A program made the translations under genes and the position numbers. The notes beneath the pieces were generated by a model. It did not search any database, was not told the origin of the DNA, and was given only the letters and a program-made list of their open reading frames with translations. Below are positions 52,975 through 64,000 of a stretch of 64,000 bases of DNA, in pieces. Numbering within the stretch: the first letter of the stretch is position 1; the number at the start of each line of letters is the position of its first letter. Origin of the DNA: Tetrahymena elliotti 4EA (lineage: Eukaryota; Ciliophora; Oligohymenophorea; Hymenostomatida; Tetrahymenidae); the NCBI GenBank assembly GCA_000231825.2, contig AFXF02001505.1:124001-188000 (forward strand), read 5' to 3'.

Positions 52975-55164
52975 ATGATTATATCTACACACTAATAGCT
53001 TAGTAATTTAGGTTCTTAAACTAATATTTTAGATTTTCTTGGTTAAGAAAACAGTTAATCTTAAAAAATAATTGATAATAATGTTATTCTCAAAAATGAA
53101 TAATTATGTAAAGGAAAAAAGAAAAAATTTCTGGTAGCACGTAAAGTATATCCTAATATAGGGAAAATAATAGAAGATTAAGAATAAGAACAAACACCAT
53201 CAAGCTAAGGCTAACGCGAAATTTATTAGATTGATAATAACGAAATTGATTAGCATTAAAGAAGACACTCCTAAGTGAATTAAAATCCAAATGTAAAAAA
53301 TGAATACTAGTTTGAATTTGAAAGAAAAAGAAATTAATCTATGGATGGAAATTTGTAAGATGGGTAATCACCTACATTTCTTCCTTTATTAAATATTCAA
53401 TCTATGAATTAAAGTTTAAATAGCTCTCAATATGTACCAGGGTATACTCCTTAATAGAATTCAAATACTAACTTAGCTATTAACAAAAGAAATATATCTC
53501 CAAAATAAGTTTTAAAAGGTGCTATAGAAAAACCATCTGCATTTTAAAGCTATTTTAATAGAGAATAGAATGAAATTTAGAATAACATTATTAAAAGCTC
53601 AAACTTAAATGAAAGTGTAATCCCGCATGTAAATATCAGTGGCATAGACGATTCGATGGATATATCTACATCTCATATGGATAAAAATATTTTTCTTAAG
53701 CATAATTAGCCCTTATACTAACCTTAAATAGCTGAAAATGGACCGAAATATGATAAAAATGGTAAGATAATTCCTCGCTCAATTGTTGGAAAACCAGAAT
53801 GGTATATAAAAAATTAAGGAAGCAAATTAACAAAGGAAGATTTAAGTATTTTTACACCTAAAAAGTAGAGGCAATTAACAACATAATCTATTAGTGTTAA
53901 GAGCCGCTCTTTAAATAAGAGTAACCTCAAAAACGCATTAAAAATATAATAAGAAGTTAAAATCACCAAATTTTAACTTGAGAAATAATTAGAAGCTATT
54001 AGAGAAAGAATAAAGCATAATATAGAATTTGAAGGCAAGGCAGTTTAGTAGCTCAACACAGTTGATAAATTGAGATATACATAGTAAGCAAGAAATCTAG
54101 AAAAATATGGATAAATAGAAAAATAATGGATGGATTTTATTGAGTTTAGTAGTGCCAAAATACAAAGAGATTATACACAATCATAACTTCTCTAGTAAGA
54201 TGCATTTCGTTAAGTAATTTGATTTTTTTTCTTGGCTGTAATTCGTTTCATTTTAATGCGCAAGCAAATATTAATTATAAATCTAGAAATGAATATAATA
54301 TACTTAATTTAAATTAATTTCATTTAATAGAAAAAAGAAATGACAGATGTATTTGAAACAGCGAAAGGGGCATTTGATTTATTTGGGTCTCGAGTTTGGT
54401 ATATGAATTTGAGAAATTCTTAGGAGGAGTAACAACTAAATCCTGATGAAGGTGACTATAAAGACATGATTAAATCTAAATCATAAGTTAATATGAATCC
54501 TTTAGTAGTATTAGAGGACATGCCTCTTGCATTTAATAGAGCTCTACCATAAGGTATGATCAAAAAACAACTTGAAATCGTAAGAAAACCTTTAGCAATG
54601 AGTTTAAATTAGTCATTAAAAATGTCAAAATCAATAAGCTAGTCAAGTCTAAATCAGAGCAAGATAACAAATAAGCCTTTCTAATCATTTGATTCACTTT
54701 AGTATTACAATTAAAGATTAGCCGGCCTCAGAGATGATATGAAGTTCCATAAAAAAGTACTTATAGACTAAAACCTTGAACTAGATAATTTAATGGTAAA
54801 AAGAGCATATTTTATCATTTATAAAAGTAATTTTTATAATTATATAAAAGGTTGTTGGTTAGAGTTAGCTGTAAAGGGAACAAGATATGCTATACAATTC
54901 AAAAGAAGAACTTTTTGAGTATAAAAAATAGGAACCCGAGCCATGTAAGATATTCAAAAATCAAATTAAAATCTTTCATTATTTTTTTGTTTAAGATACC
55001 ATTTAAAATTCTTATTTTGTTTTGAATTAAATTTAGACGTAGAGGAAGTTATAGAAATGAACTATGACAAGCATGGAATTCAATAAGAAGGAACTTTAAA
55101 AGATTTCAGTTTACCTGCAATTAATATGAATTCTATAGATTACTCTAGTGTTAGCAAAAATTGA
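52975..55164 (+). CDS. Q/N-rich protein with coiled-coil segment, function unknown
   Basis: 641 residues after removing introns 54214-54330, 54796-54850 and 54945-55036. Start at 52975 (MIISTHQQLSNLGSQTNIL), because the frame is open and coding-like from there; the later ATG at 53097 is out of frame. The N-terminal half is polar and low in complexity. A short conserved-looking segment reads KIIPRSIVGKPEWYIKNQGS. A helical, coiled-coil-prone stretch follows (QQEVKITKFQLEKQLEAIRE through EKQWMDFIEFSSAKIQ), then VFETAKGAFDLFGSRVWYM and a second helical segment near DMKFHKKVLIDQNLELDNLM. No transmembrane helix or enzyme motif. I do not recognise the family. The PRSIVG-x-PEWY motif and the helical part are the parts most likely to find relatives in other ciliates. 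Confidence 0.8.
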
Positions 55165-55578
55165 AAATATAAATATTATTTTATTGATACTTTTTGTGTC
55201 CTAAATGTTCAGAAAATTTAATATTTTTGTTCAATAGAAATATTTTTTTGGTTTTGTGTTAATTTATGATAGTAAAAAAAGATAAAAATATAATAATTGT
55301 GTTTATTAAATAGAAGAAATATATTTAATCTTCAAAGCACATTACATTCTTCTTATAATGAAGTCAGCGATACAGTTACTCAAAATTATTTTGACATAAT
55401 CAGTTTTTGGACTTAATTCTGGTTAGAATATCACACACTTTATTTAGGATAGTACACTCAACTAATTTACTGTATATTTTTGCATACAAATATCGAAAAA
55501 ATTGACTAAAAATATTGATTTTGTTATGATTAAACAATTTTGATAAAAAATAAAGCCAAACAAATTTAAATTAAAAGT
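55165..55578. other. A/T-rich spacer
   Basis: About 400 bp between two plus-strand genes. Should contain the 3' end of the first and the promoter of the kinase gene. Nothing else recognised. Confidence 0.6.
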
Positions 55579-57995
55579 ATGGGAGAATCTCAATCTAAAT
55601 TTTAAAAAGTTGATTTAAATAAAAAGAATGTCTACAATCCTAGCGATTTCCCTACTAATCCAATATAAAATTCATTTTAAGAGATAGGTAAATTATCTTT
55701 TATTTTGCTTTAAAAATAGATCTATCCTGTAAAACAATCACAATTTTATAATCTTTCTAAGCAACATTTTTTTATTCGTTTTTAAGTATTTCGACAGTTA
55801 AAATAATCTCTTATCTTATTTAATAGATATAAATGAGCAAACTTATTTCGTGAATGAAATTTTGAAATAAAAATTCTTTGATTTCAGTAATTAGGGGAAG
55901 GGTATACTTTAATTCTTAAAAGAAAAAGGGTACTTGCTCACTAATTAATTGCTTGGAAAAGGAGGTTTTGGTTTAGTAGTAAAAGGGTATAGCACTCGCC
56001 TTAACAAATATGTTGCAGTTAAGATAGTTAAGTTTAAATCATAAAAATAGTTTTATGATAATCTATTAGAATTCAATAATCAATAAGATTTAAAGCACAA
56101 AAACATCCTTTAATCTATCTAAATAATAAACCTAAATGAAATGTAGATGCAATTTATTGTTATGGACCTTTGCAAGAGTAAAAAATTCCTTTTTCAATTT
56201 TTCAAAATGATTTTTTTGACTGAATTAATGTTTTAAATATAAAACAAATTTAAGTTAATTTAATAAAGTATTTTTTATTTTAATAAAATTTAGCTGATTT
56301 AGTTGAGTACTTAAACTACTATTTAGTTAAAAGAAAATGGATATCAAAATTAGAAATTCTATAATTATGGTTATAATTAGTTTAAGGATTGAAGTATCTA
56401 CATAATTAAAATACTTTGCATTTAGATATTAAACCTGCCAATATTCTTCTTGGAATAGATAATTAATGGAAATACAGTAAATTTATAATTAAATGATTAA
56501 TTAATTAGCAAATATTTTAGTTCTTTCTTCTTCTAAATAAATAATCTTTTCTTATAAATTTTTAGATCGATATCTAATACTAAAAAATTCCTAATCATTA
56601 ATAATATTTTCTATGATAAATTAATAAACCCAGTAATTATCATAGTTTAATTAATTTTATTAATGTTGAATTTTATTATAAATGAATAAAAAAAAAATTT
56701 TTTTAGAGATAACATTTAAAATATTTTTAATCTAATAGATTTTCTTTTAATATTTTTAAAAATATTTTTGAGATTTTTTTAAAAGAAATGAAAAATGTTT
56801 AATTTATGAATATAGATGATTTTGGTTTATCATTTGTTCTAAGGGATGGTCAAGAGTCAACCACTGACACAGTAAATATACTGATTTTTATTTAAAAATA
56901 AACTTAATTAAAATATTTTTAATTTAAAGAAAGGATTTACTTAAACTTATAGTTCTCCAGAGTAATACTAGTAGCATTAATTTAAAATAAAAATAGCAGT
57001 CTCTAAAGAAGTAATTTTATTTTACAAATATAAGTGTTGATTTTAAATTAATAAAATAGAGTGATATTTATAGTTTGGGTTTAGTGTTTTTATTGACAAC
57101 AGAAGTGATTCTAAACAAAGAAACATTAATTAAACTAAAGATAGACTAAAGCTTGCTGGAAAATTGTTTAAACATTTCTTACTATGAATTAAATGAGTAA
57201 ATTATAAAAAGAATGCTGAAACATAAACCAGGTTAAAGAATAACTTTAGATCAGCTTGAAATTGTGATTTAATAAAATATAGATTTAATATAAAATAAAG
57301 GAAAGTAACAAAATGAATAATTTGGTTAAAGAAACAAATCTTTACCTACTTTAGATTTAGAAAAAGTGAGTAAATAAACTCAAATCGAAAAAAATAAATC
57401 AGCATCATAAATTGATAAAGTTTAATTTTATCACATTAAAAAAAAAGTAATGACTAATAGAGATTATTATGAAGATACTTAGTTAGAAAATAAAAAATAA
57501 AATTCAGTGCCAAATTAAACACCAATAAAGTTAAGGAGGAAAATTATTTCTCATTCGAATGATTAAAATAATAGAAATTAATCAACTAACTAAACCTCAT
57601 TCGAATCACAGTATGACTTACTTATGCTGGGAGCAGATAAAAAGGTACCTATTTTACCTCAAATCCAAGAAAATAATATAAACAACAGAAGTTAAGCTTA
57701 CATGAACTAAAATACTTTAGGTATTACATAATCTACTAAATAATTAACTAAAAATCATTATCAATAAAGTAACCTTCCAATATAAAATTTAATTAATAAG
57801 CAAAAAGACTAACTTGAATAAAATATTTAAAGTGTTAAAAATAGATACATTGATTTATAAACTAATAGGACTGAAGTTAAATCTCAAATTTATTCAAAAA
57901 ATAATAGCTTTTTACCAAATATTTATTAAAATAGATCCTAGATTGATTTGCAAAATATTTATTTCTAAAAAAACAAATAGTAAAAATACAATTGA
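55579..57995 (+). CDS. Protein kinase with myristoylation-type N-terminus
   Basis: 571 residues. Five introns: 55688-55826, 56178-56293, 56477-56815 (339 nt), 56872-56929 and 57011-57059. Kinase motifs in order: glycine loop LGKGGFGLVVKG; VAVKIV with the ATP-binding lysine; a glutamate in LLEFNNQQDLKHKNIL for the salt bridge; catalytic loop HLDIKPANILL, with Leu in place of the usual Arg of HRD; NDFGLS; a TYSSPEQ activation-segment end; SDIYSLGLVF; and the late arginine in KPGQRITLDQL. All catalytic residues are present, so it should be active. The missing HRD arginine suggests it does not need activation-loop phosphorylation. The N-terminus MGESQS fits N-myristoylation and membrane attachment. 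The C-terminal 240 residues are Q/N/K-rich and disordered. The family within the kinome is not clear. Confidence 0.9.
56477..56815 (+). other. Unusually long intron inside the kinase gene
   Basis: 339 nt between the catalytic-loop exon (...DNQWKY) and the DFG exon, six times the usual length here. The 5' end is GTAAATTT and the 3' end GAATATAG. Very A/T-rich with several T runs. Removing it restores the frame and puts the DFG motif at normal distance. Confidence 0.8.
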
Positions 57996-58996
57996 TATAA
58001 ACTCACTCATTTCAATATTAATTAATTCCACAAACCTTTTATTTATTCAAATAAGTTCCTTCCATCTAATACCATAAAAAAGATTTTATCTTAAATATTA
58101 TTAAATTTATTATTTGTTTGTTTGTTTTAATAAATTAAAAACCAAAAATATTATCAAAGACACCTACCTACCTATCTATAAAAAATAAATACTATCAAAA
58201 TTATTTTTCTTATTAATATAATAAATGCTTTTATTTACTAGAAATAAAATTATTTACATTCATATTTTATCTTTAACTATTTATCTTAAACATCACTAAA
58301 TTTGTCACTAGTTAGTTTTAATTTATAAAAAATCAAACAAATATTATTTCCATCACAAATCTCTGAGAAATAGAATTACTCAACAATTATTTATTTGAAA
58401 GAAAATATTTTAAATCATAATTTTAACAAAAATGGTTGAAAATATGAAGTAAAAATGAAAATGAAGTTAAAAGAATAAATGTAATTTATTTTTTACAGTA
58501 AAAAATCATTATTAAAAAATACTTAGAAAGAAAGTAAACAAAAATTATAAGTTAAACAATTATTAAAGCTTCTCTATGACTTTCTGCTTAACTTATTTTT
58601 TTTAATTTATTTCTTGAATATTTTTAATAGTTATTCTTGAATTATCTTTGTGGAAATATGGAGGTATGAGATACTAAATATTAGAAAGAGATGATTATTT
58701 ATTGAAAAAATTTTATTTATTTAGAATATAAAACTTTATATTGTTTTTATAATTAAAAATGAGAGTTCTATTTTGGCTACTTTTGTTTAATTGATCCTTA
58801 GCTTTATTATTGGTATGATGATTTCTTATGTTGTTTAATTAATGGCTTTTGAATAGATTTATGATTTTTTGAGTAGTTTTAAAATTATATTTAACTTCTA
58901 CTTTAAAAGAATGAATTTTTAATCAATTAAATTCTGTTTGATTTTTATTAGCCTCAGATATACATATTAAAATATTGTATTAAAGTTTTCTAAAAA
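57996..58996. other. A/T-rich intergenic region
   Basis: About 1 kb without a supported gene. Contains a TTTG-type microsatellite near 58112-58125. Should carry the 3' end of the kinase gene and the promoter of the next gene. Confidence 0.6.
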
Positions 58997-61038
58997 ATGA
59001 AGGCCAGAGAATTTCTATCAATTTAACAAAAGTGTTTAAGTCAAGTTTAAAATCAAAAAAACTCAAATCTACTTAAAAAGTAAGATTGCATGGATTACAA
59101 TAAATAGGATTAATCACTAAAGGAAAATAGCCTTAATATAGAAAAATCTACATAAATGCATAATTCTACTAATGCTAATTAATTATTTCTCAATGAAGAA
59201 GCAGCTCATTTAGAAAAGAATAGTTTAAATAATAACGACTTATAAACAAAAAATTCAATTAGCTCAAGAAAAAATGAACCTTTTTTCGGTGATGATAAAT
59301 GTTTCTTCGAGCAAGATGTTAATCTTTCCTAAAAAAATGTAGCTTAAAATATGTTTTTGTAGAAAACAATATAATAATTACAGAAAACAAATAGTAGCTT
59401 TAAAGCTTAGCCTCTTCAATTAACATGTGTTGATGCAAAATCTATTCTTCCTAAATTACCTAAAAAAATATAATTTGACAATAGAAATAAAAGTATTGCA
59501 TATCTATAAAATATTTTCCATAAAAACTATTTGAAGCAATAAGGTTAAACAGAATAATCTAGCTAAGAAATTTAAAATATATAATTTAAGAGATAAAAGC
59601 TATTTAAAAGTAATGGTGGTATTTCACATGAAACAAGAATTCATTCTAATATAGGTAATATGTTGAAAGAGAACTCATAGATATAGTCATAGGATAATGA
59701 TGATAATTAAAACAATATATACTCTGAATTATTATTTTAATTTCTCTAAGAAGAATATGAAAATATCAAGTAAACCAAAAGATTTAACTCAATTTAATAA
59801 GACTCATTAACTAATTAAAATAAAACCAATCATTTAAGTAAAAGAAATCTCAATGGAGAGTATTTTCCATAAAATCATTATCCTTAAGATATTTAGCATA
59901 TAAAAAGTTAAGAAAATACAACTATTACTGAAAGATTGGCAAATTAAAAAAATTATGATAAGGAAAGTAGCATTTTGATAAAAAATCTTAAAAATTAAAT
60001 TAAACACTCTTCAAATTTCCTGCAAGAAGCCATAGAAAAAAAATCCGAATATAATAATTGCTAAAAAGAAAAATATGACAGCACAAAATTTGAAAATGAG
60101 TTGAGGTAAAAACATAAATTATAAACAATTTAGGATATAAATCCTAATTAAAGTATATCATTTTTACTACATTAGAGTCTTGCTAAATAGAAGTAGACCT
60201 CTTAAATAGCTAATTTTAAAAATATTAATTATTAAGAGTACAAAAGTTTATTGAATAAAATATAGCAAATCTAAAAATATAAATAAGCTATCTCTACAAA
60301 AAGCTCAAAAACTCTGACAGATTTTCCCTTCAAAATGTAATAGTCATTAGATTGTTTAGAGTTAAATAAGCTATCAAGCTGGGAAGAAGATCATAAGTTA
60401 TAAAAAACACCTTAATATACAGATAAAAATATGTCTTAAGAGTAATCAAAATATGTAGATTTATTTTTGTTTATATTAATAATGGGATTAAATATTTTGT
60501 TTTTTATTAAAAGATATTAAGCAGCAAGAAAGGTATAGGTCAAAAACAGCTAAGCTTTACAGAAAATTCTCAATATCAAAAAAATCCAAAACTACAAAAG
60601 ATTGGTTTTGTAAATGAAAATTTATTAAAGCCTTTACATAAAAAGACTTTATACAACAATCTAAATCATTAATAAAAATCATCAATAGATTCATAATTTA
60701 GTGATAATTTTTATGCGTTTGAAGAAGTTATTGATAATCATAAATATTAAGTTAAAGGTTTTAATTAAAATGGAAGAATCTCCATTTAAAACAAATCTAA
60801 GCCTTAAAAAAAGTTACCCTACAGCTAAACAAACAATGATCAATTTTACACAGAAAATATTGATAAAAATCATAAAATAAGCAAACAGCAACAAAATTTA
60901 AACAATTTGCATTTTTATAAAAAAACAAACAACTATCTCAATTCACTAGAAAATTAAACTTAAGACAACTCGAAATTATTTATTGTAGAGTCATACGATA
61001 TAGAAAATTATATTGATGATCAAAGACATATAAAATGA
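58997..61038 (+). CDS. Q/N-rich, probably disordered protein, function unknown
   Basis: 660 residues, one intron (60455-60513, 59 nt). Start set at ATG 58997 (MKAREFLSIQQKCLSQVQNQ), which extends the frame 31 codons beyond ATG 59090. Composition is dominated by Gln, Asn, Lys and Ser. A few hydrophobic or helical patches occur (SILPKLPKKIQFDNRNKSIA; SELLFQFLQEEYENIKQTKR). Repeated short basic motifs suggest a disordered scaffold. Unspliced, the intron would read as a hydrophobic helix, but the frame after it is only coding-like when it is removed. No domain recognised. Ends NYIDDQRHIK-TGA. Confidence 0.75.
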
Positions 61039-61840
61039 TTTCAAATTTTATAAACATTAATTTTTTAATAAAAATGAGAATTCTATTTAAATTTTTACAT
61101 TTTTGAAATAAATTACAATTTCTAATTTAATAGTAAACTTTGTAACTTTGTGTTTTGTTAAATTTTCTATTAATTGTTAAAAAATTTAAAATAATTGAGT
61201 TTAATTGTGAATCTTATTTATTTATCTATTTAACCCTAATTAAAAGTCGAGTTAAAAATTTTCACACATTCCTCAACACATATAATCTCGATATTAAATA
61301 TCTATGATTTCTTTTATTAAAAACTATTTGAAAAGTGAGTTTAGAAAGTTTAATAAATGTTTTTGTTTGAATTTCATAATTTTCATAACATTAATTAAAA
61401 TCGTAAGAATTATTTAGTAATATCTGCTATTAGAAATGGTACTTTTTTAAAATAAAAAATCTAAAACAATAAAGATATTATATGAGAAATTAAAAAAAAA
61501 ATAGATTTTTTGAAATTTAATGTTTTTAAATCATTTCATCTAAAATCTAAAATTGAAGGAAATATCTATTCATTTTATGATACTTGTTGGAAAATTGTAG
61601 TATTTTTATGAAAATTGAATAAAGGAAAGATTATTAAGGAATAATATTTGATAGATTATTTAATTAAATAGCTAATTACTGTTTAGAGTTGAGAGATATC
61701 AATCAATAGTATAAATTTTAATCAATCTTATTAACTTATTGAGTATTTTTTTTGTTCAGAATTATTAATAGTCATTTAAAGTAAATAACTCTGATTATTT
61801 TTTAGATAAAGTTAAATAATTTAAATTACTTTTTTAATAG
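61039..61840. other. A/T-rich intergenic region
   Basis: About 800 bp holding the promoter of the palmitoyltransferase gene. The last bases before its ATG look like an intron end (TTTTTTAATAG), so a 5' untranslated exon may lie here. No other gene seen. Confidence 0.55.
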
Positions 61841-64000
61841 ATGGAAAATTAAAAATAAGTAGGATTAATAAGGATTAATGGATTCTCAAATGGTTTTCAT
61901 CCCTTACAAATATTTGCTTATTTAGTATATATTTCAGCATTGATAGTATTCGCAATTTGTGTGTTTCCCTATTTTGATTCTACGTTGCAGGTACTTTAAG
62001 CTTTCTAATTTAAATCGATTTTGTGATTCGTATAAAAAATAATTTAAAAATATATTTCCAACTTGCAAAAATTCAAATTTAAATGTTTAAAATATAACAA
62101 GATTATTTCTGGAGTATTATATTACATAAGTCTAGGAATAATGGCTATACTGGCTTTTATGTGTAGTTATTCTGATCCTACAGATCCAATTATTCGCAAA
62201 GAAAAATTAGCTCGCAAAAACAAGTAAAAATTGAAATCAATTTATAAAAAAACAAAATTAAGATCTCAAATCATTTGAAGTCTGAGAAGTATTTAGAAAT
62301 ATATTTTAATAATAAATAAAAAAGCATTGAATATGAGACTATAGAATATGAATATTATTGTAGTACCTGTATATCTCATGTCCAGGATGGCTCTAAACAC
62401 TGTAGACAATGCGATAGGTATATTTTCTAATTTCGAATAATTATATACTCTTTCTGAAAAAGTTGTAAAAGAAAACTTTTTTTTTAAGACTTAAAAACAA
62501 AAGATTAATAAATAATAAATACTAGAAAGATTTTTTTATAATAATTAAAGATGTGTGAATGGATTTGACCATCATTGCAAATGGCTCAACAATTGTATTG
62601 GAAAAGAAAATTACAGGATATTTTATCTATTAATTGGATTTGTCTTCATCAACAGTGTGATTTATTGCATATTTTTAATATATTCACTGAAAAGTGCATA
62701 TGGAAGTGACTATAATGATAATTTTTCTAACTATTCCTATTCTTCTTATATAGTCATGAAAATATTCGTTTGGGTTTATTTAATATTTGTGGGTTTTTTT
62801 GGTTTGCTGGATGTTAATCTTTTCCTTTTCCATACATGGCTTTCTATGAATAATCTTACAACTTATGAATATATTATCAATTCAAGGGCTGCTAAACAAG
62901 TAATTTTTATTTAACTTAGCTTTTTTTCATAAAATACTTCAAATCAATGTTTTATTTTTAAGAAGCTTCATTAGTTCTAATATGATGAAAATTTTGTAGC
63001 TCATATAAAAAAAAAGGATTTTAGATGTTCTTAAAAAATAAAAATTTGAATTTTCATTTTTGTATCAATTATTAATTAATATTGTGTTTTGTGAGAAATT
63101 AAAAAACAAAATTGTTTTATAAATAGGAATAAATCCCTTATGGCATATGCTCAGGCACTCAAGAGTTCAAAGAGTTTTTAGAGAAATAAAACTAAAATAA
63201 TTAATAAAATGAAAACACCTATACTAAACCTAAGAGAAGAGACACGATTTAAGAAAGAGATACAAGTTATATAGAGTAAATACATTTTTTTATTTTTATT
63301 CATATTTATATAATACAATTTTTAGGAAAATTTGCTGCTGCTTAAAGAAGAGAAAGAAGAAAATAAACTCTATCATTCCAATAGATTTTGCTGAATAGAA
63401 TTTAGAATCTATGAAGTAAAACAATTAAAGAGAGTAAAATGAAGAAGAAGAGGAATAAGATAACTAGAACAATTTGAATCCCTTCAGCTAAAATATAATT
63501 GAAGTATTAAAAATTTTTAATTTCTTGATTTTATTCTAGTAGAAGTTAAAAAAAATAATATAAATTTAATTAGGGATTGATAGAAAAATCTATTTGTAAT
63601 AGTGCAGATGTCTAAGAAGAAGATTTAAGAACTGAGATAGGAAGGTAGGATCATAATAACTAACAATAAAGCCTAGAATAGCAAAATAATTTAAAGAATA
63701 AAACAAGTAAAATGAAAAATAAAAAAGTATAAAATAACTAAAAGTTAAATAAATCAAATGGCTAAGAAGTTTAAATGCAAAATATTAATTGCTTCCAACC
63801 ACTAAATCCATTTTCATAAGTTTAAGATAAAAACTCATAAATTAATTAATAATCAACTCAGTTTTATAAATAAGAATTTGGTAGTGGAGCCACAATAACT
63901 GGTCATGCTCTTGTCAATAATCTAGATAACTCTCCTAAAAATTAATCTCATAAATAATCTGACTTTGCTTTAACTAAAAACTTGAATCTTCAAAAATTAA
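61841..64000 (+). CDS. DHHC-type palmitoyltransferase, 3' end outside the window
   Basis: Membrane enzyme that attaches palmitate to cysteines of target proteins. Start [15 protein letters not shown]. Two membrane helices follow ([20 protein letters not shown] and [20 protein letters not shown]), then a DPTDP turn. The cysteine-rich domain matches the full pattern C-x2-C-x9-HC-x2-C-x2-C-x4-DHHC-x5-C (YYCSTCISH...[25 protein letters not shown]), with Lys where DHHCPW usually has Pro. Two more helices follow, and TTYEYI, the family's TTxE motif. Introns include 61991-62101, 62418-62550 (inside the cysteine-rich domain), one near 62224-62281, and others near 62900-63126, 63278-63327 and 63529-63571. 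A polybasic segment [12 protein letters not shown] (about 63327-63365) has three adjacent cysteines. The Q/N-rich tail is still open at the window end. Confidence 0.92.

Noticed and set aside
57814..58077. Separate 87-residue open frame
   Set aside because: It overlaps the C-terminal tail of the kinase in another frame and has the Ile/Lys/Asn composition of a shadow frame.
60455..60513. Apparent transmembrane helix (VDLFLFILIMGLNILFF) in the gene at 58997-61038
   Set aside because: The stretch is bounded by GTAG...AAAAG. Removing it gives the coding-like frame to the final TGA and an exact multiple of three, so it is an intron.
1..64000. Transposon, CRISPR or viral insertion
   Set aside because: No integrase, transposase or reverse-transcriptase motif, no terminal inverted repeats and no regularly spaced repeat array were seen. 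Large repeats are explained by the LRR and NADAR gene duplications.

Overview
The window reads as macronuclear DNA of an oligohymenophorean ciliate, most likely Tetrahymena or a close relative. By eye it is about three quarters A+T. Every convincing gene uses TAA and TAG as glutamine codons and ends on TGA, so a standard-code ORF search shatters the genes into short pieces. The introns are GT...AG and A/T-rich. Those I could place are about 48 to 340 nt long, which fits Tetrahymena and not Paramecium, whose introns are around 25 nt.

Layout, left to right. (1) 1-3228, minus: a condensin D2 (Cnd1/NCAPD2-type) gene, cut by the left edge. (2) 3605-3675: tRNA-Gly(GCC). (3) 4869-21431 and 23916-40468, both plus: two tandem paralogues, each about 16.5 kb, encoding giant leucine-rich-repeat proteins (about 5,000 residues) that end in a multi-pass membrane module. 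A WD40-like gene (21710-23182, minus) lies between them. (4) 41475-42023, minus: a small coiled-coil protein. (5) 44070-46899, minus: three copies of a NADAR/YbiA-like gene. The outer two are intact and the middle one is a deleted relic. (6) 47344-49081, minus: a type I membrane protein of unknown family. (7) 49915-51379, minus: a SERINC-family membrane protein. (8) 52975-55164, plus: a Q/N-rich protein of unknown function. (9) 55579-57995, plus: a protein kinase with a myristoylation-type N-terminus. (10) 58997-61038, plus: a second Q/N-rich orphan. (11) 61841-64000, plus: a DHHC palmitoyltransferase running off the right edge.

There is no operon logic here. These are single eukaryotic genes separated by 0.3 to 2 kb of very A/T-rich spacer. 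The most striking content is the duplicated giant LRR-membrane gene pair, whose domain combination I do not recognise as a named family, and the NADAR cluster, which shows gene birth and decay side by side. Intron-corrected reading frames were worked out by hand. For seven complete protein-coding genes (both intact NADAR copies, the type I membrane gene, SERINC, the 52975 gene, the kinase and the 58997 gene) the spliced length is an exact multiple of three. The introns of the giant genes and of the condensin gene are only partly resolved.
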